Assembly: GCF_019904175.1 (NCBI RefSeq)
Contig: NZ_CP061913.1
Location: 4,898,001-4,962,000 of the forward strand
From: Dactylosporangium vinaceum
Lineage (GTDB): Bacteria; Actinomycetota; Actinomycetes; Mycobacteriales; Micromonosporaceae
Length of the DNA stretch: 64,000 bases
Direction of reading: 5' to 3'
Part shown: piece after piece, positions 1 through 9,049 of the stretch
Layout: each line of letters opens with the position of its first letter
Numbering within the stretch: the first letter of the stretch is position 1
Notes under the pieces: model-generated
What the model was told of the DNA's origin: nothing
What the model saw: only the letters and a program-made list of their open reading frames with translations
Database searches by the model: none
Position numbers and translations under genes: made by a program

Positions 1-61
1 CAATCCGGGACCGCGACTGCTCCGAATCTGTGGTGTACGCACCGATTGAAGGAGATTGCTC

Positions 62-709
62 ATGTTTCGCACCAAGTTCGCCGCCGTGGCCGCCGCGACG
101 GCGCTCGCCCTCTCCCTCGCGGCCTGCGGCTCCTCGGACGACACCGCCGCCCCGGCCCAGTCCTCCGCGCCGATGACGACAGGGGCCCCGATGGCCACCA
201 CCGGTGCACCGTCGAGCGCCGCGCCGATGGACGCCCAGTTCGGCGCGGGCTGTGCCGCCGTGCCGACCGACCCGGCCAACCCGGGCAGCTTCGACGCGAT
301 GGCGAAGGTCCCGGTCGCCTCGGCGGCCTCCGGCAACCCCCTCCTGTCCACATTGGTCGCCGCCGTCAAGCAGGCCAACCTGGTGGACTCGCTCAACAAC
401 GCCAAGGACGTCACGGTCTTCGCGCCGACCAACGACGCGTTCAAGAAGATCCCGCAGGCGGACCTGGGCAAGGTCATGGCCGACTCGAAGACGCTGACGT
501 CGGTGCTGACCTACCACGTGGTGCCCGGGAAGCTCACCCCGGCCGAGCTCGCCGGCACGCACAAGACCCTGCAGGGCACCGACCTCACGGTGACCGGCTC
601 CGGCACCAGCTTCACGGTCAACGGCAACTCGATGGTCGTGTGCGGCAACGTGCAGACCGCCAACGCCGTGGTGTACATCGTGGACACCGTCCTGATGCCG
701 AAGAGCTGA
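62..709 (+). CDS. fasciclin-domain lipoprotein
   Basis: 215 residues. The N-terminus is a lipoprotein signal: positive MFRTK, hydrophobic stretch, lipobox LAAC with the lipidated Cys at residue 22. A low-complexity TTGAP/SSAAP linker follows, then one FAS1 domain of about 135 residues with the family hallmarks FAPTNDAF and TYHVVPG. It should sit on the outer face of the membrane; FAS1 domains mediate adhesion or protein contact. The ATG at 62 is preferred over the in-frame TTG at 56 because AAGGAG at 49-54 is spaced 7 nt from it. The molybdoenzyme gene starts one base after the stop, so the two are probably co-translated partners. Confidence 0.9.
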   Translation: MFRTKFAAVAAATALALSLAACGSSDDTAAPAQSSAPMTTGAPMATTGAPSSAAPMDAQFGAGCAAVPTDPANPGSFDAMAKVPVASAASGNPLLSTLVAAVKQANLVDSLNNAKDVTVFAPTNDAFKKIPQADLGKVMADSKTLTSVLTYHVVPGKLTPAELAGTHKTLQGTDLTVTGSGTSFTVNGNSMVVCGNVQTANAVVYIVDTVLMPKS

Positions 710-710
710 C

Positions 711-2441
711 GTGACCGCCACATCGTCCACACTGGACGGCCGCTGGCGAGCGGGCCTCACGGGCCTGCTCGCCGCGGCGGCGGGGATCGCCGTCGCCGAG
801 CTCCTGGCCTCGTTCGGGGATCCCGGGTCCGGCCCGGCCGTCGCGGTCGGCGGCGTGCTCGTCGACGCGGCCCCGACGCCGGTCAAGGAGTTCGCCGTGC
901 GCACGTTCGGCACGGCCGACAAGCCGGTCCTGCTCAGCGGCGTCGCCGTCGGGATCGCCGCGGTCGCCGTCGTGGTCGGCCTGCTCGCGGCCCGCCGCCG
1001 ATGGTTCGGCCTCGCCGGAGCCGCCCTGTTCGCCGTCGCCGGTGCGGCCGCCGCCGTGAGCCGCCCGTCCGCCGGCCTGCTCGCCGCCCTCCCGTCCCTG
1101 GCCGGCGGCGTCGCCACCGCGCTCGCCCTGAGCGCCCTCAACCGCCGGCGAGCCTCAGGCACCGACCCGGCAACCGAAGACCCGGCAACCGAAGATCCGG
1201 CGAGCGAAAGCCCGGCAACCGATGACCCGGCAACCGGGCATCCGGCGAGCGAGGGTCCGGAAGGCCGGCAACTCGACAACGCACAACCGGCAGGCGACGA
1301 GCCGACAAGCAGCGGAGTCCGAGGTCGTGTCGCCCCCGCCCCGGGCAAGGGGCTCCGCGGCCCCGGCACCCCAGACGTCGCTGGATTCGACAGGCGGGCA
1401 TTTCTGCAGGCCGCCGCCGCGGTCTCGGCCGTGACGGTCGCCGCCGGTGCCGGCGCGGTCGTGACCCGGCGCGTGCGCGGCGGTGCCGCGAGCCGGGATC
1501 GTGAGGCCGTGCGGCTGCCCGCGCCCGCCGAGCCCGCCCCGCCGCTGCCGGCCGGGCAGGACCCCGCGTTCGTGACCGCGAACCGCGACTTCTACCGGGT
1601 CGACACCGCCCTCACCGTGCCGAGAGTCGACCTGGAGAGCTGGCGGCTGCGCGTCCACGGCCGGGTCGAGCACCCGCTGACGTTCACGTTCGCCGAACTC
1701 CTGCAGCGGCCCCTGATCGAGCGGCACATCACGCTCAACTGCGTGTCGAACGAGGTCGGCGGCCCGTACATCGGCACGGCGAAGTGGCTCGGCGTGCCCC
1801 TGGCACCGCTGCTGCGCGAGGCCGGGGTCGATCCCGGCGCCGACCAGGTCGTGGCCCGCTCGGTCGACGGGATGAGCATCGGCACACCGGTCCGCACGGT
1901 CCTCGACACCGCCGACGTCATGCTGTGCGTCGGCATGAACGGCGAGCCGCTGCCGCTCGAGCACGGCTTCCCGGTGCGGATGCTGACGCCGGGGCTGTAC
2001 GGGTACGCCGGGGCGTGCAAGTGGCTCACCGAGCTGGAGCTGACCACGTTCGGCGCCTTCGACGCCTACTGGGTGTCCCGGGGCTGGGCCGCCCGCGGAC
2101 CGGTCAAGACGGCGTCACGGATCGACCGGCCCGCGTCGTTCGGCCACGTCCGGCCGGGCGCGGTCCCGGTCGCCGGCGTCGCCTGGGCCCAGGGCCGGGG
2201 GATCGACAAGGTCGAGGTCCAGATCGACGACGAGCCGTGGCGCCCGGCCGACCTGTTGCCCGTGCCCTCGACCGACACCTGGGTCCAGTGGCGACTCACG
2301 TGGACCGCGACCCCGGGCCCGCACACCCTCCGGGTCCGAGCCACGGACCGGACCGGCACCGTGCAGCCGGAGCAGCGGGCCACCCCGTTCCCGGACGGTG
2401 CCACGGGCTGGCACACGGTGACGGTCACCGTCGACGACTGA
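711..2441 (+). CDS. membrane-anchored molybdopterin-dependent oxidoreductase (sulfite oxidase family)
   Basis: 576 residues, GTG start one base after the upstream stop. Residues 12-145 contain about four hydrophobic segments; 150-185 is a run of five-residue PATED/PASES-type repeats; 228-250 is a twin-arginine-like segment (DRRAFLQ plus a hydrophobic stretch) inside the chain. Residues 290-480 form the oxidoreductase molybdopterin-binding fold with the probable Mo-ligating Cys344 in TLNCVSNEVGG, and the C-terminal 100 residues resemble the Mo-co dimerisation domain. It probably performs extracytoplasmic oxygen-atom transfer; the substrate is unknown. The anchor-linker-internal Tat arrangement is typical of some actinobacterial family members. 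The neighbouring fasciclin lipoprotein may be a partner. Confidence 0.87.
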   Translation: MTATSSTLDGRWRAGLTGLLAAAAGIAVAELLASFGDPGSGPAVAVGGVLVDAAPTPVKEFAVRTFGTADKPVLLSGVAVGIAAVAVVVGLLAARRRWFGLAGAALFAVAGAAAAVSRPSAGLLAALPSLAGGVATALALSALNRRRASGTDPATEDPATEDPASESPATDDPATGHPASEGPEGRQLDNAQPAGDEPTSSGVRGRVAPAPGKGLRGPGTPDVAGFDRRAFLQAAAAVSAVTVAAGAGAVVTRRVRGGAASRDREAVRLPAPAEPAPPLPAGQDPAFVTANRDFYRVDTALTVPRVDLESWRLRVHGRVEHPLTFTFAELLQRPLIERHITLNCVSNEVGGPYIGTAKWLGVPLAPLLREAGVDPGADQVVARSVDGMSIGTPVRTVLDTADVMLCVGMNGEPLPLEHGFPVRMLTPGLYGYAGACKWLTELELTTFGAFDAYWVSRGWAARGPVKTASRIDRPASFGHVRPGAVPVAGVAWAQGRGIDKVEVQIDDEPWRPADLLPVPSTDTWVQWRLTWTATPGPHTLRVRATDRTGTVQPEQRATPFPDGATGWHTVTVTVDD

Positions 2442-2453
2442 TCCGGGCCCGCG

Positions 2454-2459
2454 TACCGT
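2454..2459 (+). promoter_or_regulatory. TANNNT -10 box, possible leaderless promoter
   Basis: TACCGT lies 7 nt before the GNAT ATG, so transcription could begin at or next to the start codon. No convincing -35 element is seen. Confidence 0.35.
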
Positions 2460-2466
2460 ACTGATC

Positions 2467-3021
2467 ATGTTCAGCGTCTCACTCGGGGGCGGGGCCGAAC
2501 TGCGCCCGCTGGAGCCTTGGCAGGCCGTGGAGTTCCTCGCCCACATGGACCGCGCCCGGGCCGTTGTCGACCCCTGGATCCGATGGGCCGGCGCCAGCAC
2601 CGACCTGGAGTCGGCCCGTGCGACATTGCAGCACTACGCCGACCTGCAGGCCCGCGACGCCGGCCGCCTGTACGGCATCTGGCTGGACGGCACGCTCGTC
2701 GGCGGCACGCTGTTCGGCAGCTTCGACGCCACCGACGGCAACGCCGAGATCGGCGTCTGGCTCGAGCCGTCCGCCCAGGGCCGCGGCCTGGTGACGAAGG
2801 CCGTCCGCATCCTCATCGACTGGGCCTTCGACACCCGCGGCCTGCACCGCATCGAGTGGCGCTGCCGCCCCGACAACACCGCCAGCTCCGCAGTGGCCCG
2901 CCGCCTCGGCATGCACCGCGACGGGGTCCTGCGCCAGTCCTACCTCCACCACGGGGTCCGCCACGACAGCGAGGTCTGGTCCCTGCTCGCCACCGACCCC
3001 CGGCCCACCCCCGCCGGCTGA
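2467..3021 (+). CDS. GNAT N-acetyltransferase, RimJ/RimL type
   Basis: 184 residues. The acetyl-CoA binding motif A is visible as EPSAQGRGLVTKAV near residues 98-112, and the RimJ/L hallmark LHRIEWRCRPDNTASSAVA follows at about 123-141 with a Gly-rich turn at RRLGM. Such enzymes acetylate protein N-termini or small amines using acetyl-CoA in the cytosol; the substrate cannot be told from sequence. The start ATG has a TANNNT box 7 nt upstream. It stands alone, 25 bp after the molybdoenzyme stop. Confidence 0.85.
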   Translation: MFSVSLGGGAELRPLEPWQAVEFLAHMDRARAVVDPWIRWAGASTDLESARATLQHYADLQARDAGRLYGIWLDGTLVGGTLFGSFDATDGNAEIGVWLEPSAQGRGLVTKAVRILIDWAFDTRGLHRIEWRCRPDNTASSAVARRLGMHRDGVLRQSYLHHGVRHDSEVWSLLATDPRPTPAG

Positions 3022-3128
3022 CACCGCAACGCCCAACACCACCCCCACGACGGCCCGGGACCGTCCCGAGCCGAAACACCCGTGCTGCCGTGCGGTGCGG
3101 TGCCGTGCCGTGCTGATTCCCGGGCCGG

Positions 3129-3134
3129 TACGGT
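3129..3134 (+). promoter_or_regulatory. TANNNT -10 box, possible leaderless promoter
   Basis: TACGGT is 6 nt before the GTG of the MarR gene. The gap upstream (3080-3116) is a simple-sequence run of GTGCG/GTGCC units of no clear function. Confidence 0.35.
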
Positions 3135-3140
3135 CGGCGG

Positions 3141-3551
3141 GTGGACGAGATCGAGCTTGCCGAAGCGCTGCGGTCGTCGATCGGTGACTTCGTGCGGCGG
3201 GTGCGGGTGCATGATCGGATGCCGGCCGGGCAGGCGGCGGTGCTCGGGCACCTCGATCGGGGCGGGGCGTCGACGATCGCCGGGCTGGCCCGGCTGGAGC
3301 AGGTCAAGCACCAGTCCATGACGCGGACGGTGAACCTCCTGGAGGAGCTCGGGCGGGTCGCGGTGCGGGCCGACGAGCGTGATGCGCGGCAGGTGCTCGT
3401 GGCGATCACGCCGGCCGGGCGGGCGGCGCTCGACGAGGAGCGGCGGACGCGGGCGGGGGCCATCGCGGCGGCGATGCGGGAGGTGCTCGACGACGGCGAG
3501 GTGGAGGTGCTGCGCCGGGTGCCCGCGATCCTGGCCAAACTGCACCCGTAA
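3141..3551 (+). CDS. MarR-family transcriptional regulator
   Basis: 136 residues with GTG start. It has the winged-helix MarR layout: dimerisation helix (ELAEALRSSIGDFVRRVR), helix-turn-helix around residues 45-75 (STIAGLARLEQVKHQSMTR), and the beta-wing near 80-95 with the family DxRD-like motif as DERDARQ. MarR proteins bind palindromes and respond to small phenolic or lipophilic ligands or oxidants. The gene sits 58 bp upstream of the MBL hydrolase, and a 7-3-7 palindrome lies exactly in that gap, so control of the hydrolase is a reasonable inference. Confidence 0.88.
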   Translation: MDEIELAEALRSSIGDFVRRVRVHDRMPAGQAAVLGHLDRGGASTIAGLARLEQVKHQSMTRTVNLLEELGRVAVRADERDARQVLVAITPAGRAALDEERRTRAGAIAAAMREVLDDGEVEVLRRVPAILAKLHP

Positions 3552-3583
3552 CGGCGCCCGCCGTCATGCGCGGCCCACCGGAA

Positions 3584-3603
3584 ATACAGCAATGCTGTAT
3601 ATT
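3584..3603 (+). promoter_or_regulatory. palindromic operator overlapping a -10 box
   Basis: ATACAGC and GCTGTAT form a perfect 7-bp inverted repeat around AAT (3584-3600). The last bases belong to a TATATT -10 element (3598-3603) placed 6 nt before the hydrolase ATG. A dimeric repressor bound here would block the promoter; the MarR protein encoded just upstream is the obvious candidate. Confidence 0.55.
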
Positions 3604-3609
3604 CGACGC

Positions 3610-4230
3610 ATGCAACTCACCAAGTACGCGCACGCGTGCGTCGCGCTGCACAAGGACGGCCGGACCATCGTGCTCGACCCGGGAACGTTCACGCCCGAGG
3701 CCCGCACGGCCGTGGCGCAGGCCGACGCCGTGCTCATCACCCATGAGCACTTCGACCACCTCGACGAGGAGCTGCTGCGCGAGCACCCCGGCGTGCCCGT
3801 GTACGGGCCGGCGGCGGTCCGGGCCAAGCTCGGCGAGCGGGTCACCGTGCTCGCTCCCGGCGACGAGCGGGAGATCGCCGGGTTCACCGTGACGGCGCAC
3901 GGCGGGCGGCACGCGCCCATCCACGGTGACATCCCGATCGTGGACAACGTCGGCCTGCTGATCGACGGCACCGTGTATCACCCCGGCGACTCCTACCACG
4001 CCCCGGACCGGCCGGTCGGTATGCTCCTGCTGCCGACCAGCGGCCCGTGGACCAAGCTCGGCGAGGCGGCCGACTTCGTGCGCGCGGTCAAGCCCGAGCG
4101 GGTCCTGCAGATCCACGAGCTGATGCTGAGCGAGCTGGGGCAGGCATCGACGGCCGCCATCCTCGGCGAGCAGGGGCTGACCGGCCGGGCCATCGAGCGC
4201 CTCGCGCCCGGTGCGACGGTCGAGCTCTAG
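3610..4230 (+). CDS. MBL-fold metallohydrolase (UlaG-like)
   Basis: 206 residues. The metallo-beta-lactamase signature HxHxDH is at residues 45-50 (THEHFDH), with later metal ligands plausible in TAHGGRHAP and YHPGDSY. The length and the opening LTKYAHACVALHKDGRTIVLDPG match short UlaG/L-ascorbate-lactonase-like hydrolases that bind two Zn or Mn ions. The substrate is unknown. I chose ATG 3610 over ATG 3592, which lies inside the palindrome and upstream of the expected transcription start; the transcript would then be leaderless. Confidence 0.85.
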   Translation: MQLTKYAHACVALHKDGRTIVLDPGTFTPEARTAVAQADAVLITHEHFDHLDEELLREHPGVPVYGPAAVRAKLGERVTVLAPGDEREIAGFTVTAHGGRHAPIHGDIPIVDNVGLLIDGTVYHPGDSYHAPDRPVGMLLLPTSGPWTKLGEAADFVRAVKPERVLQIHELMLSELGQASTAAILGEQGLTGRAIERLAPGATVEL

Positions 4231-4381
4231 CGCACTCGCGCCGGGCGCGGCGCTCGAACGGGAGAACGGCCGAATGTAACCGAACAGATGTTGCGTCGAT
4301 TGTTGCATCGTTGGCGTTTGCGGCGTATCACTCGGGGAAGACCTTTCCATCATCGAAAGATCTCCCCTGAAAGGTACCCCG

Positions 4382-6529
4382 ATGATCAAGGCGATCACCG
4401 GCCGCCTCGGAGCGATACTCGTGCTCCTGGTGGCGCTCGGCCTGACGGCGCTGGCGTTCGTCACGTCTCCCGGCCAGCCGGCCGCTCAGGCCACCGACGG
4501 GCTGCCGGCCGGCAAGCAGTCGACCCGCGTCACCGAGCTCGAGGACCGCTTTCCCAGCGGGCGGACGCAGACCGCGCTCGTCATCTTCGAACGGGCGGGC
4601 GGGCCGCTCACCGACGACGACCAGAAGGCCGTCGGCCGGGCGCGGGACGCGGCGGCCGCCGTCGCGCTGGGCGGGCGGGTCGCCCCGCCGGTGCCCTCCG
4701 ACGACAAGCAGGCCGTGCTCGTCGCGGTGCCGCTGTCCGACGGGGGCACCGCCGACCTCGCCGACGAGGTCGACAGGCTGCGCACGGCCGTCACCGGGGA
4801 CGCGGTGCAGCGGCCGGACGGGCTCACCGTGCTGGTGACCGGCGGGCCCGCGTTCGCCCGGGACATCGCGGCCGCCTTCGAGGGGGCCGACTTCACGCTG
4901 CTCGCCGCGACAGCGATCGTCGTGGCGGTGCTACTGCTTGTCACGTACCGCAGCCCGATCCTCTGGCTGGTGCCGCTGGCCGTGATCGGCACGGCCGACC
5001 AGGTCGTCGCGAAGCTGCTGCCGTGGGTGGCGAAGGTCGCCGGGCAGCCGACCGAGGGCCAGGTCAGCGGCATCGTGTCGGTCCTCGTCTTCGGGGCCGG
5101 GACCGACTATGCGCTGCTGCTGATCGCCCGGTACCGCGAGGAGCTGCGCCACACCGAGCACCGCCGCGAGGCCATGGCCGCCGCCCTGCGCGGTGCTGCC
5201 CCGGCCATCATCGGCAGCGCCACGACGGTGGTGCTCGCCCTGCTGACGCTGCTGTTCGCGGTGCTCACCACCAACCGCACGCTTGGCGCGGCGGCCGCGC
5301 TCGGTGTCGTCGTCGCGCTGCTGTTCGGCCTGGTCGTGCTGCCGGCCGCACTGGTGTCCCTGCCCCGGGGGGTGTTCTGGCCGTTCGTGCCGCGGGCGGG
5401 CTCCGAGGACCCGGCCCACGCCGGCTTCTGGTCCCGGGTCGCCGGGGGTGTCGAGCGCCGGCCGCGCATCGTGCTCCTCGCCGCCGTCGTGCTCCTCGCG
5501 GGCCTGGCCGCCGGGCTGGCCGGGACGAAGCTCGGGCTGTCGCAGACGGAGCAGTTCCGCACGAAGGTGGAGTCGGTCACCGGCGCCCAGGCCCTGGCCC
5601 GGCACTACCCGGGCCAGGCCGCCCAGCCGGTCACGGTCGTCGTGGACGCGCCCGCCGCCGACCGGGCCGTCGCCGCCGCCCGCCAGGCCGAGGGTGTGGC
5701 GAAGGTGGGCGAGCCGGAGAAGTCCGACGACGGTGCGCTCGTCACCTTCGACGTGAACATCACGGCCGAGTCCGGCACGGCGACCGCGGACCGCACGGTC
5801 AAGGATCTGCGGGCCCGGCTCGGCGCCCTCGACGGCGCGAACGCGCTCGTGGGCGGCGACCCCGCGGGGGACCTCGACGGGCGCGACGCGAACCTGCGCG
5901 ACGACTCCGTGGTGGTGCCGCTGGTCCTGGCGGTCGTCCTGCTCGTCCTCGTGCTCCTGCTGCGCTCGCTCGTCGCGCCGCTGCTGCTGCTGTTCACGGT
6001 CGTCGCGAGCTTCGCCGCGAGCCTCGGCGCCGCGAGTCTCGTGCTGCGCTACGTGCTCGACATTCCCGCGATCGGCACCGCGGTACCCCTGCTGGCGTTC
6101 CTGTTCCTTGTCGCACTGGGTGTCGATTACAACATCTTCCTGGCGACCCGGGCCCGGGAGGAGGCGGTGCGCCACGGCACGCGGGCGGGCATGGTGCGGG
6201 CCCTCGCCACGACCGGCGGCGTGATCACGTCGGCGGGCATCCTGCTGGCCGCGGTGTTCGCCGTCCTCGGCGTGCTCCCGGTCATCGTGCTGACCCAGAT
6301 CGGCGTCATCGTCGGCATCGGCGTGGTCGTCGACACGCTCATCGTGCGCACGATCGTCGTCCCGGCCCTGGCCCTGCTGCTCGGTGACCGCTTCTGGTGG
6401 CCGGCCCGCATCCACGGCCGGCCCGAGCCCGAGGGGCGCCACGAGGCACCTGACGACGGCGAGGCACCGGGGCGGCACGAGGCCCCGGCGCCGGGCCGGC
6501 ACCTGGAGGGTGTGCGCACCGAGCCGTGA
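4382..6529 (+). CDS. MMPL-family RND transporter
   Basis: 715 residues with a duplicated architecture: one N-terminal helix, a periplasmic domain, then a bundle of helices, repeated. The proton-relay signatures GTDYALLLIARYREE (about residues 240-255) and GVDYNIFLATRAREE (about 580-595) carry the paired Asp-Tyr characteristic of MmpL proteins. It should export lipids or amphipathic compounds using the proton gradient. The tail is hydrophilic with repeated GRHEAP-like units. AAAGG at 4371-4375 is the likely RBS. The 150-bp upstream gap is less GC-rich and holds the promoter, but I could not place it. Confidence 0.9.
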   Translation: MIKAITGRLGAILVLLVALGLTALAFVTSPGQPAAQATDGLPAGKQSTRVTELEDRFPSGRTQTALVIFERAGGPLTDDDQKAVGRARDAAAAVALGGRVAPPVPSDDKQAVLVAVPLSDGGTADLADEVDRLRTAVTGDAVQRPDGLTVLVTGGPAFARDIAAAFEGADFTLLAATAIVVAVLLLVTYRSPILWLVPLAVIGTADQVVAKLLPWVAKVAGQPTEGQVSGIVSVLVFGAGTDYALLLIARYREELRHTEHRREAMAAALRGAAPAIIGSATTVVLALLTLLFAVLTTNRTLGAAAALGVVVALLFGLVVLPAALVSLPRGVFWPFVPRAGSEDPAHAGFWSRVAGGVERRPRIVLLAAVVLLAGLAAGLAGTKLGLSQTEQFRTKVESVTGAQALARHYPGQAAQPVTVVVDAPAADRAVAAARQAEGVAKVGEPEKSDDGALVTFDVNITAESGTATADRTVKDLRARLGALDGANALVGGDPAGDLDGRDANLRDDSVVVPLVLAVVLLVLVLLLRSLVAPLLLLFTVVASFAASLGAASLVLRYVLDIPAIGTAVPLLAFLFLVALGVDYNIFLATRAREEAVRHGTRAGMVRALATTGGVITSAGILLAAVFAVLGVLPVIVLTQIGVIVGIGVVVDTLIVRTIVVPALALLLGDRFWWPARIHGRPEPEGRHEAPDDGEAPGRHEAPAPGRHLEGVRTEP

Positions 6530-6536
6530 GCGGGGC

Positions 6537-8960
6537 TCACATCGGCGGCGTCTGGGTCAGGTCGGGGTGCGGTCGCGGACTGCCCTGGCCCAGCACGCCG
6601 TCGCCCGGCGGCTCCGCGGTGATGCCCCGCAGCAGCGCGGTCCCGGCGGTCCAGAACGCAGTGAGGTCCACCGGGCGGTACCAGTCGATCCCCGCCGAAT
6701 ACGGATCGTACGGATACTGCGTGTCGTCCGGCCCGGGCAACGAGTCGGGCGTGGCCATCAGGTCGCGGTAGGCGGGCGCGTGCTCCCGGGCCGTGTGGTG
6801 CAGCCGCTCGACGTTCGCCAGGGCGATGCGCAGCCGCAGCCAGCGGTAGCGGGTCCACTGGTCGCTGTCGGCGAAGCGGCGGCTCAGGCGGGCCCCGGCC
6901 AGGGCGCCGCGCAGGGCCATCGAGGCGATCACCTCGCGGGGCATGAACAGGTTGTTGCCGCCCTCGTCGGGGCGCTGGCGGACCCAGGCCACCCGGCCGC
7001 GGTACCCCGGCATGCCCGTCTGCATCGTGTCGCGCCAGTTGCGGGCCGTGTCGAGGATCGTGAACGCGAAGTCGAACAGCGAGCGTGGGGCCTTCGCGGC
7101 CGGCGCGCGGCTGGCCTGCCAGTCCTGCGGCAGCCAGACGTCCTGGTGCGGGAACGCGGGCGGGTGGTCGCCGAGGTTCAGCCCGAACGTCGGCCAGGCC
7201 GGCAGCAGCGTGTCGAACAGGTGCACGGGGAAGTTCGAGGTGATGCCGCCGTCGGAGAACCAGAGCGCTTCGGCGATCTGGCCATCTTGCGGGTACTGCA
7301 GCCGCCGCTGCCGCCGCAGCACGGACCGCCCGAGGTCGTCGCGGATGGCGGCCCCGCCGACGAGCCGGTAGAGCCGGACGGCTTTGAACAGGACGGGCAG
7401 CGACATGCTGAGCCGGACCGCGAACACGACGGGCAGGTTCCACGGGTCGGGGAGCCGGTGCAGCCGCCGCGGGCCGGAGCCGTCGGCCGCGGGGACGGTG
7501 ACGGCCGGGGACTCGCACAGGGCGTCGAGGACGTCGGCGGGGAAGTGCCCCTCCAGATCGGCGCGGTCGAGGTAGAGCTGCTCGACGCCCGGGTCGCCGC
7601 CGGGCGCCCAGTCGAGCGGGAAGACGTAGGGCCGCTGGCGGGTGAGGTCGGTGGTCACCAGCTGGAGGTTGACCAGCCGGGCCCGCGGGGTCGCGGCGAT
7701 GGCGCGCAGCTCGCCGGTCGGCTCCGGCGCCGGCTGGAAGTCGTGGCCCTGCCACAGGTGGCCGAAGCGCAGCACCGCGCCGGCGGGCAGGCCGGCCAGC
7801 TCGGCGTAGGAGTCGGCGAGCCACTGCACGAGCGGCCGGTCCACGGTCGGTGCGGGTGCGCCGGCGAGCAGCTCGGAGAGGTCCCGGCGGCCGCGCTGCC
7901 GCTCGGGGTCCGGCGCGCCCGCGAGGACGCCGTAGCCGAAGCGGTGCTGGGTGGCGAGGAAGCGGTAGACCGCGAACGCGACGACGGCCGCCATGGCAAC
8001 GCTCGCCACGAACCAGACGAGCAGCCCGGCCACCCAGTGCCACCAGCCGAGGGCGGCGGCCACGGCGAGCGCGGCGATCCCGAGCCCGGCGCCGAGCTGC
8101 TGCACGGTGTGCGAGGGCCCGGGCGGCCGGCGGAACCGGCTGGCGACGGTCTTGAGCTCGGCGACCCAGCCCGGCAGGTTCGCGTCGTCGTCCGGCTTGC
8201 GGCGGCGGGGCCAGGCGGCCAGGATCAGGCCGGCCAGGACGTAGGCGAGGAACAGGTCGAGCGCGCCCCACCCGGCCGCCCCCGGCCAGCCGTTTCCGGC
8301 CCGGTGCATGTGCGGCCACGCCAGCGTGGTGCCGACCCACCCGCACAGCAGCGCCGCCGCGGCCGTCACCGCGACCAGGGCCAGCTTCGACCTCCAGCCG
8401 AACGCGAGCAGCGCGGTCATCGGCGCCGCCCACAGCCGCTCCCGCATGACCGCGACGAGAACCGCGAAGACCCGCCGGTCCCGCGCCTCGGGCCCGGGCC
8501 GGAACAGCTGCGCGAGCCGGAACGCGTCGGCGGTCCCGGTCTCGGGCCGGTCCGGGGCGATCTGGGCCAGCCAGGCGACGAGGTCGGCCAGCCCGGCGAA
8601 CCCGGCCCGCACGTGCCCGGCCTCGCGCCGCTGCGGGTCGAGCGCCGTGAAGCGCTCGGCCGGGATCGGCTCGTGCCCCTGCGGCGGCGTGTCGCGGTCG
8701 AGCGCGCTGGTGCTGCGCCCGAGCTCCGCGGCGGCGGTGGCGGCGGCCGCGATCGCCCCGGCCGAGGCCCCGCCCACGTTGCGGACCCGGTAGCCGCGGG
8801 CGATCTCGCAGACGGCCAGGGGATAGACGACACCGGAGGTGGTGCCGCCGCGCATGGTCAGATCGACACTGCGGCGTCTGTACTCGTCCCGCTCCGCCTC
8901 GCTGGACGAGGACCCGGCGGGCAGAACCTGCTCGGGTGCCCGCCACACCGCCGGCCCCAC
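6537..8960 (-). CDS. patatin-like phospholipase with membrane segments
   Basis: About 807 residues from the GTG at 8960. The patatin Gly-rich oxyanion stretch MRGGTTSGVVYPLA and the nucleophile elbow GGASAGA (GxSxG) lie in the first 80 residues; the dyad Asp is in SDGGITSNFP near residue 570. The middle holds several hydrophobic helices, so it is membrane bound. It should hydrolyse acyl esters of lipids. The start is uncertain: the frame stays open into the kinase gene upstream, no ATG precedes the catalytic motif, and GTG 8948 is an alternative. It converges on the MMPL gene, 7 bp apart. Confidence 0.8.
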   Translation of the reverse strand: MGPAVWRAPEQVLPAGSSSSEAERDEYRRRSVDLTMRGGTTSGVVYPLAVCEIARGYRVRNVGGASAGAIAAAATAAAELGRSTSALDRDTPPQGHEPIPAERFTALDPQRREAGHVRAGFAGLADLVAWLAQIAPDRPETGTADAFRLAQLFRPGPEARDRRVFAVLVAVMRERLWAAPMTALLAFGWRSKLALVAVTAAAALLCGWVGTTLAWPHMHRAGNGWPGAAGWGALDLFLAYVLAGLILAAWPRRRKPDDDANLPGWVAELKTVASRFRRPPGPSHTVQQLGAGLGIAALAVAAALGWWHWVAGLLVWFVASVAMAAVVAFAVYRFLATQHRFGYGVLAGAPDPERQRGRRDLSELLAGAPAPTVDRPLVQWLADSYAELAGLPAGAVLRFGHLWQGHDFQPAPEPTGELRAIAATPRARLVNLQLVTTDLTRQRPYVFPLDWAPGGDPGVEQLYLDRADLEGHFPADVLDALCESPAVTVPAADGSGPRRLHRLPDPWNLPVVFAVRLSMSLPVLFKAVRLYRLVGGAAIRDDLGRSVLRRQRRLQYPQDGQIAEALWFSDGGITSNFPVHLFDTLLPAWPTFGLNLGDHPPAFPHQDVWLPQDWQASRAPAAKAPRSLFDFAFTILDTARNWRDTMQTGMPGYRGRVAWVRQRPDEGGNNLFMPREVIASMALRGALAGARLSRRFADSDQWTRYRWLRLRIALANVERLHHTAREHAPAYRDLMATPDSLPGPDDTQYPYDPYSAGIDWYRPVDLTAFWTAGTALLRGITAEPPGDGVLGQGSPRPHPDLTQTPPM

Positions 8961-9049
8961 GGGGAGCGCGAACGAGGCCGGGTCGCCGTATCCGCCGACG
9001 TCCGGGGTGGGCGGGTTCTTCCACAGCCAGTGCCGGCGGCCGCCCGGCG

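Noticed and set aside
1162..1260. 15-bp repeats in the molybdoenzyme gene as a separate element
   Set aside because: They encode an in-frame PATED-type linker between membrane and catalytic parts, so they belong to the gene.
3080..3116. GTGCG/GTGCC simple repeats before the MarR gene
   Set aside because: Short low-complexity run with no clear symmetry; likely neutral.
6127..9024. 965-codon minus frame across the patatin gene and MMPL end
   Set aside because: Arg/Pro/Ala-rich shadow with no motif; the patatin motifs are in another frame.
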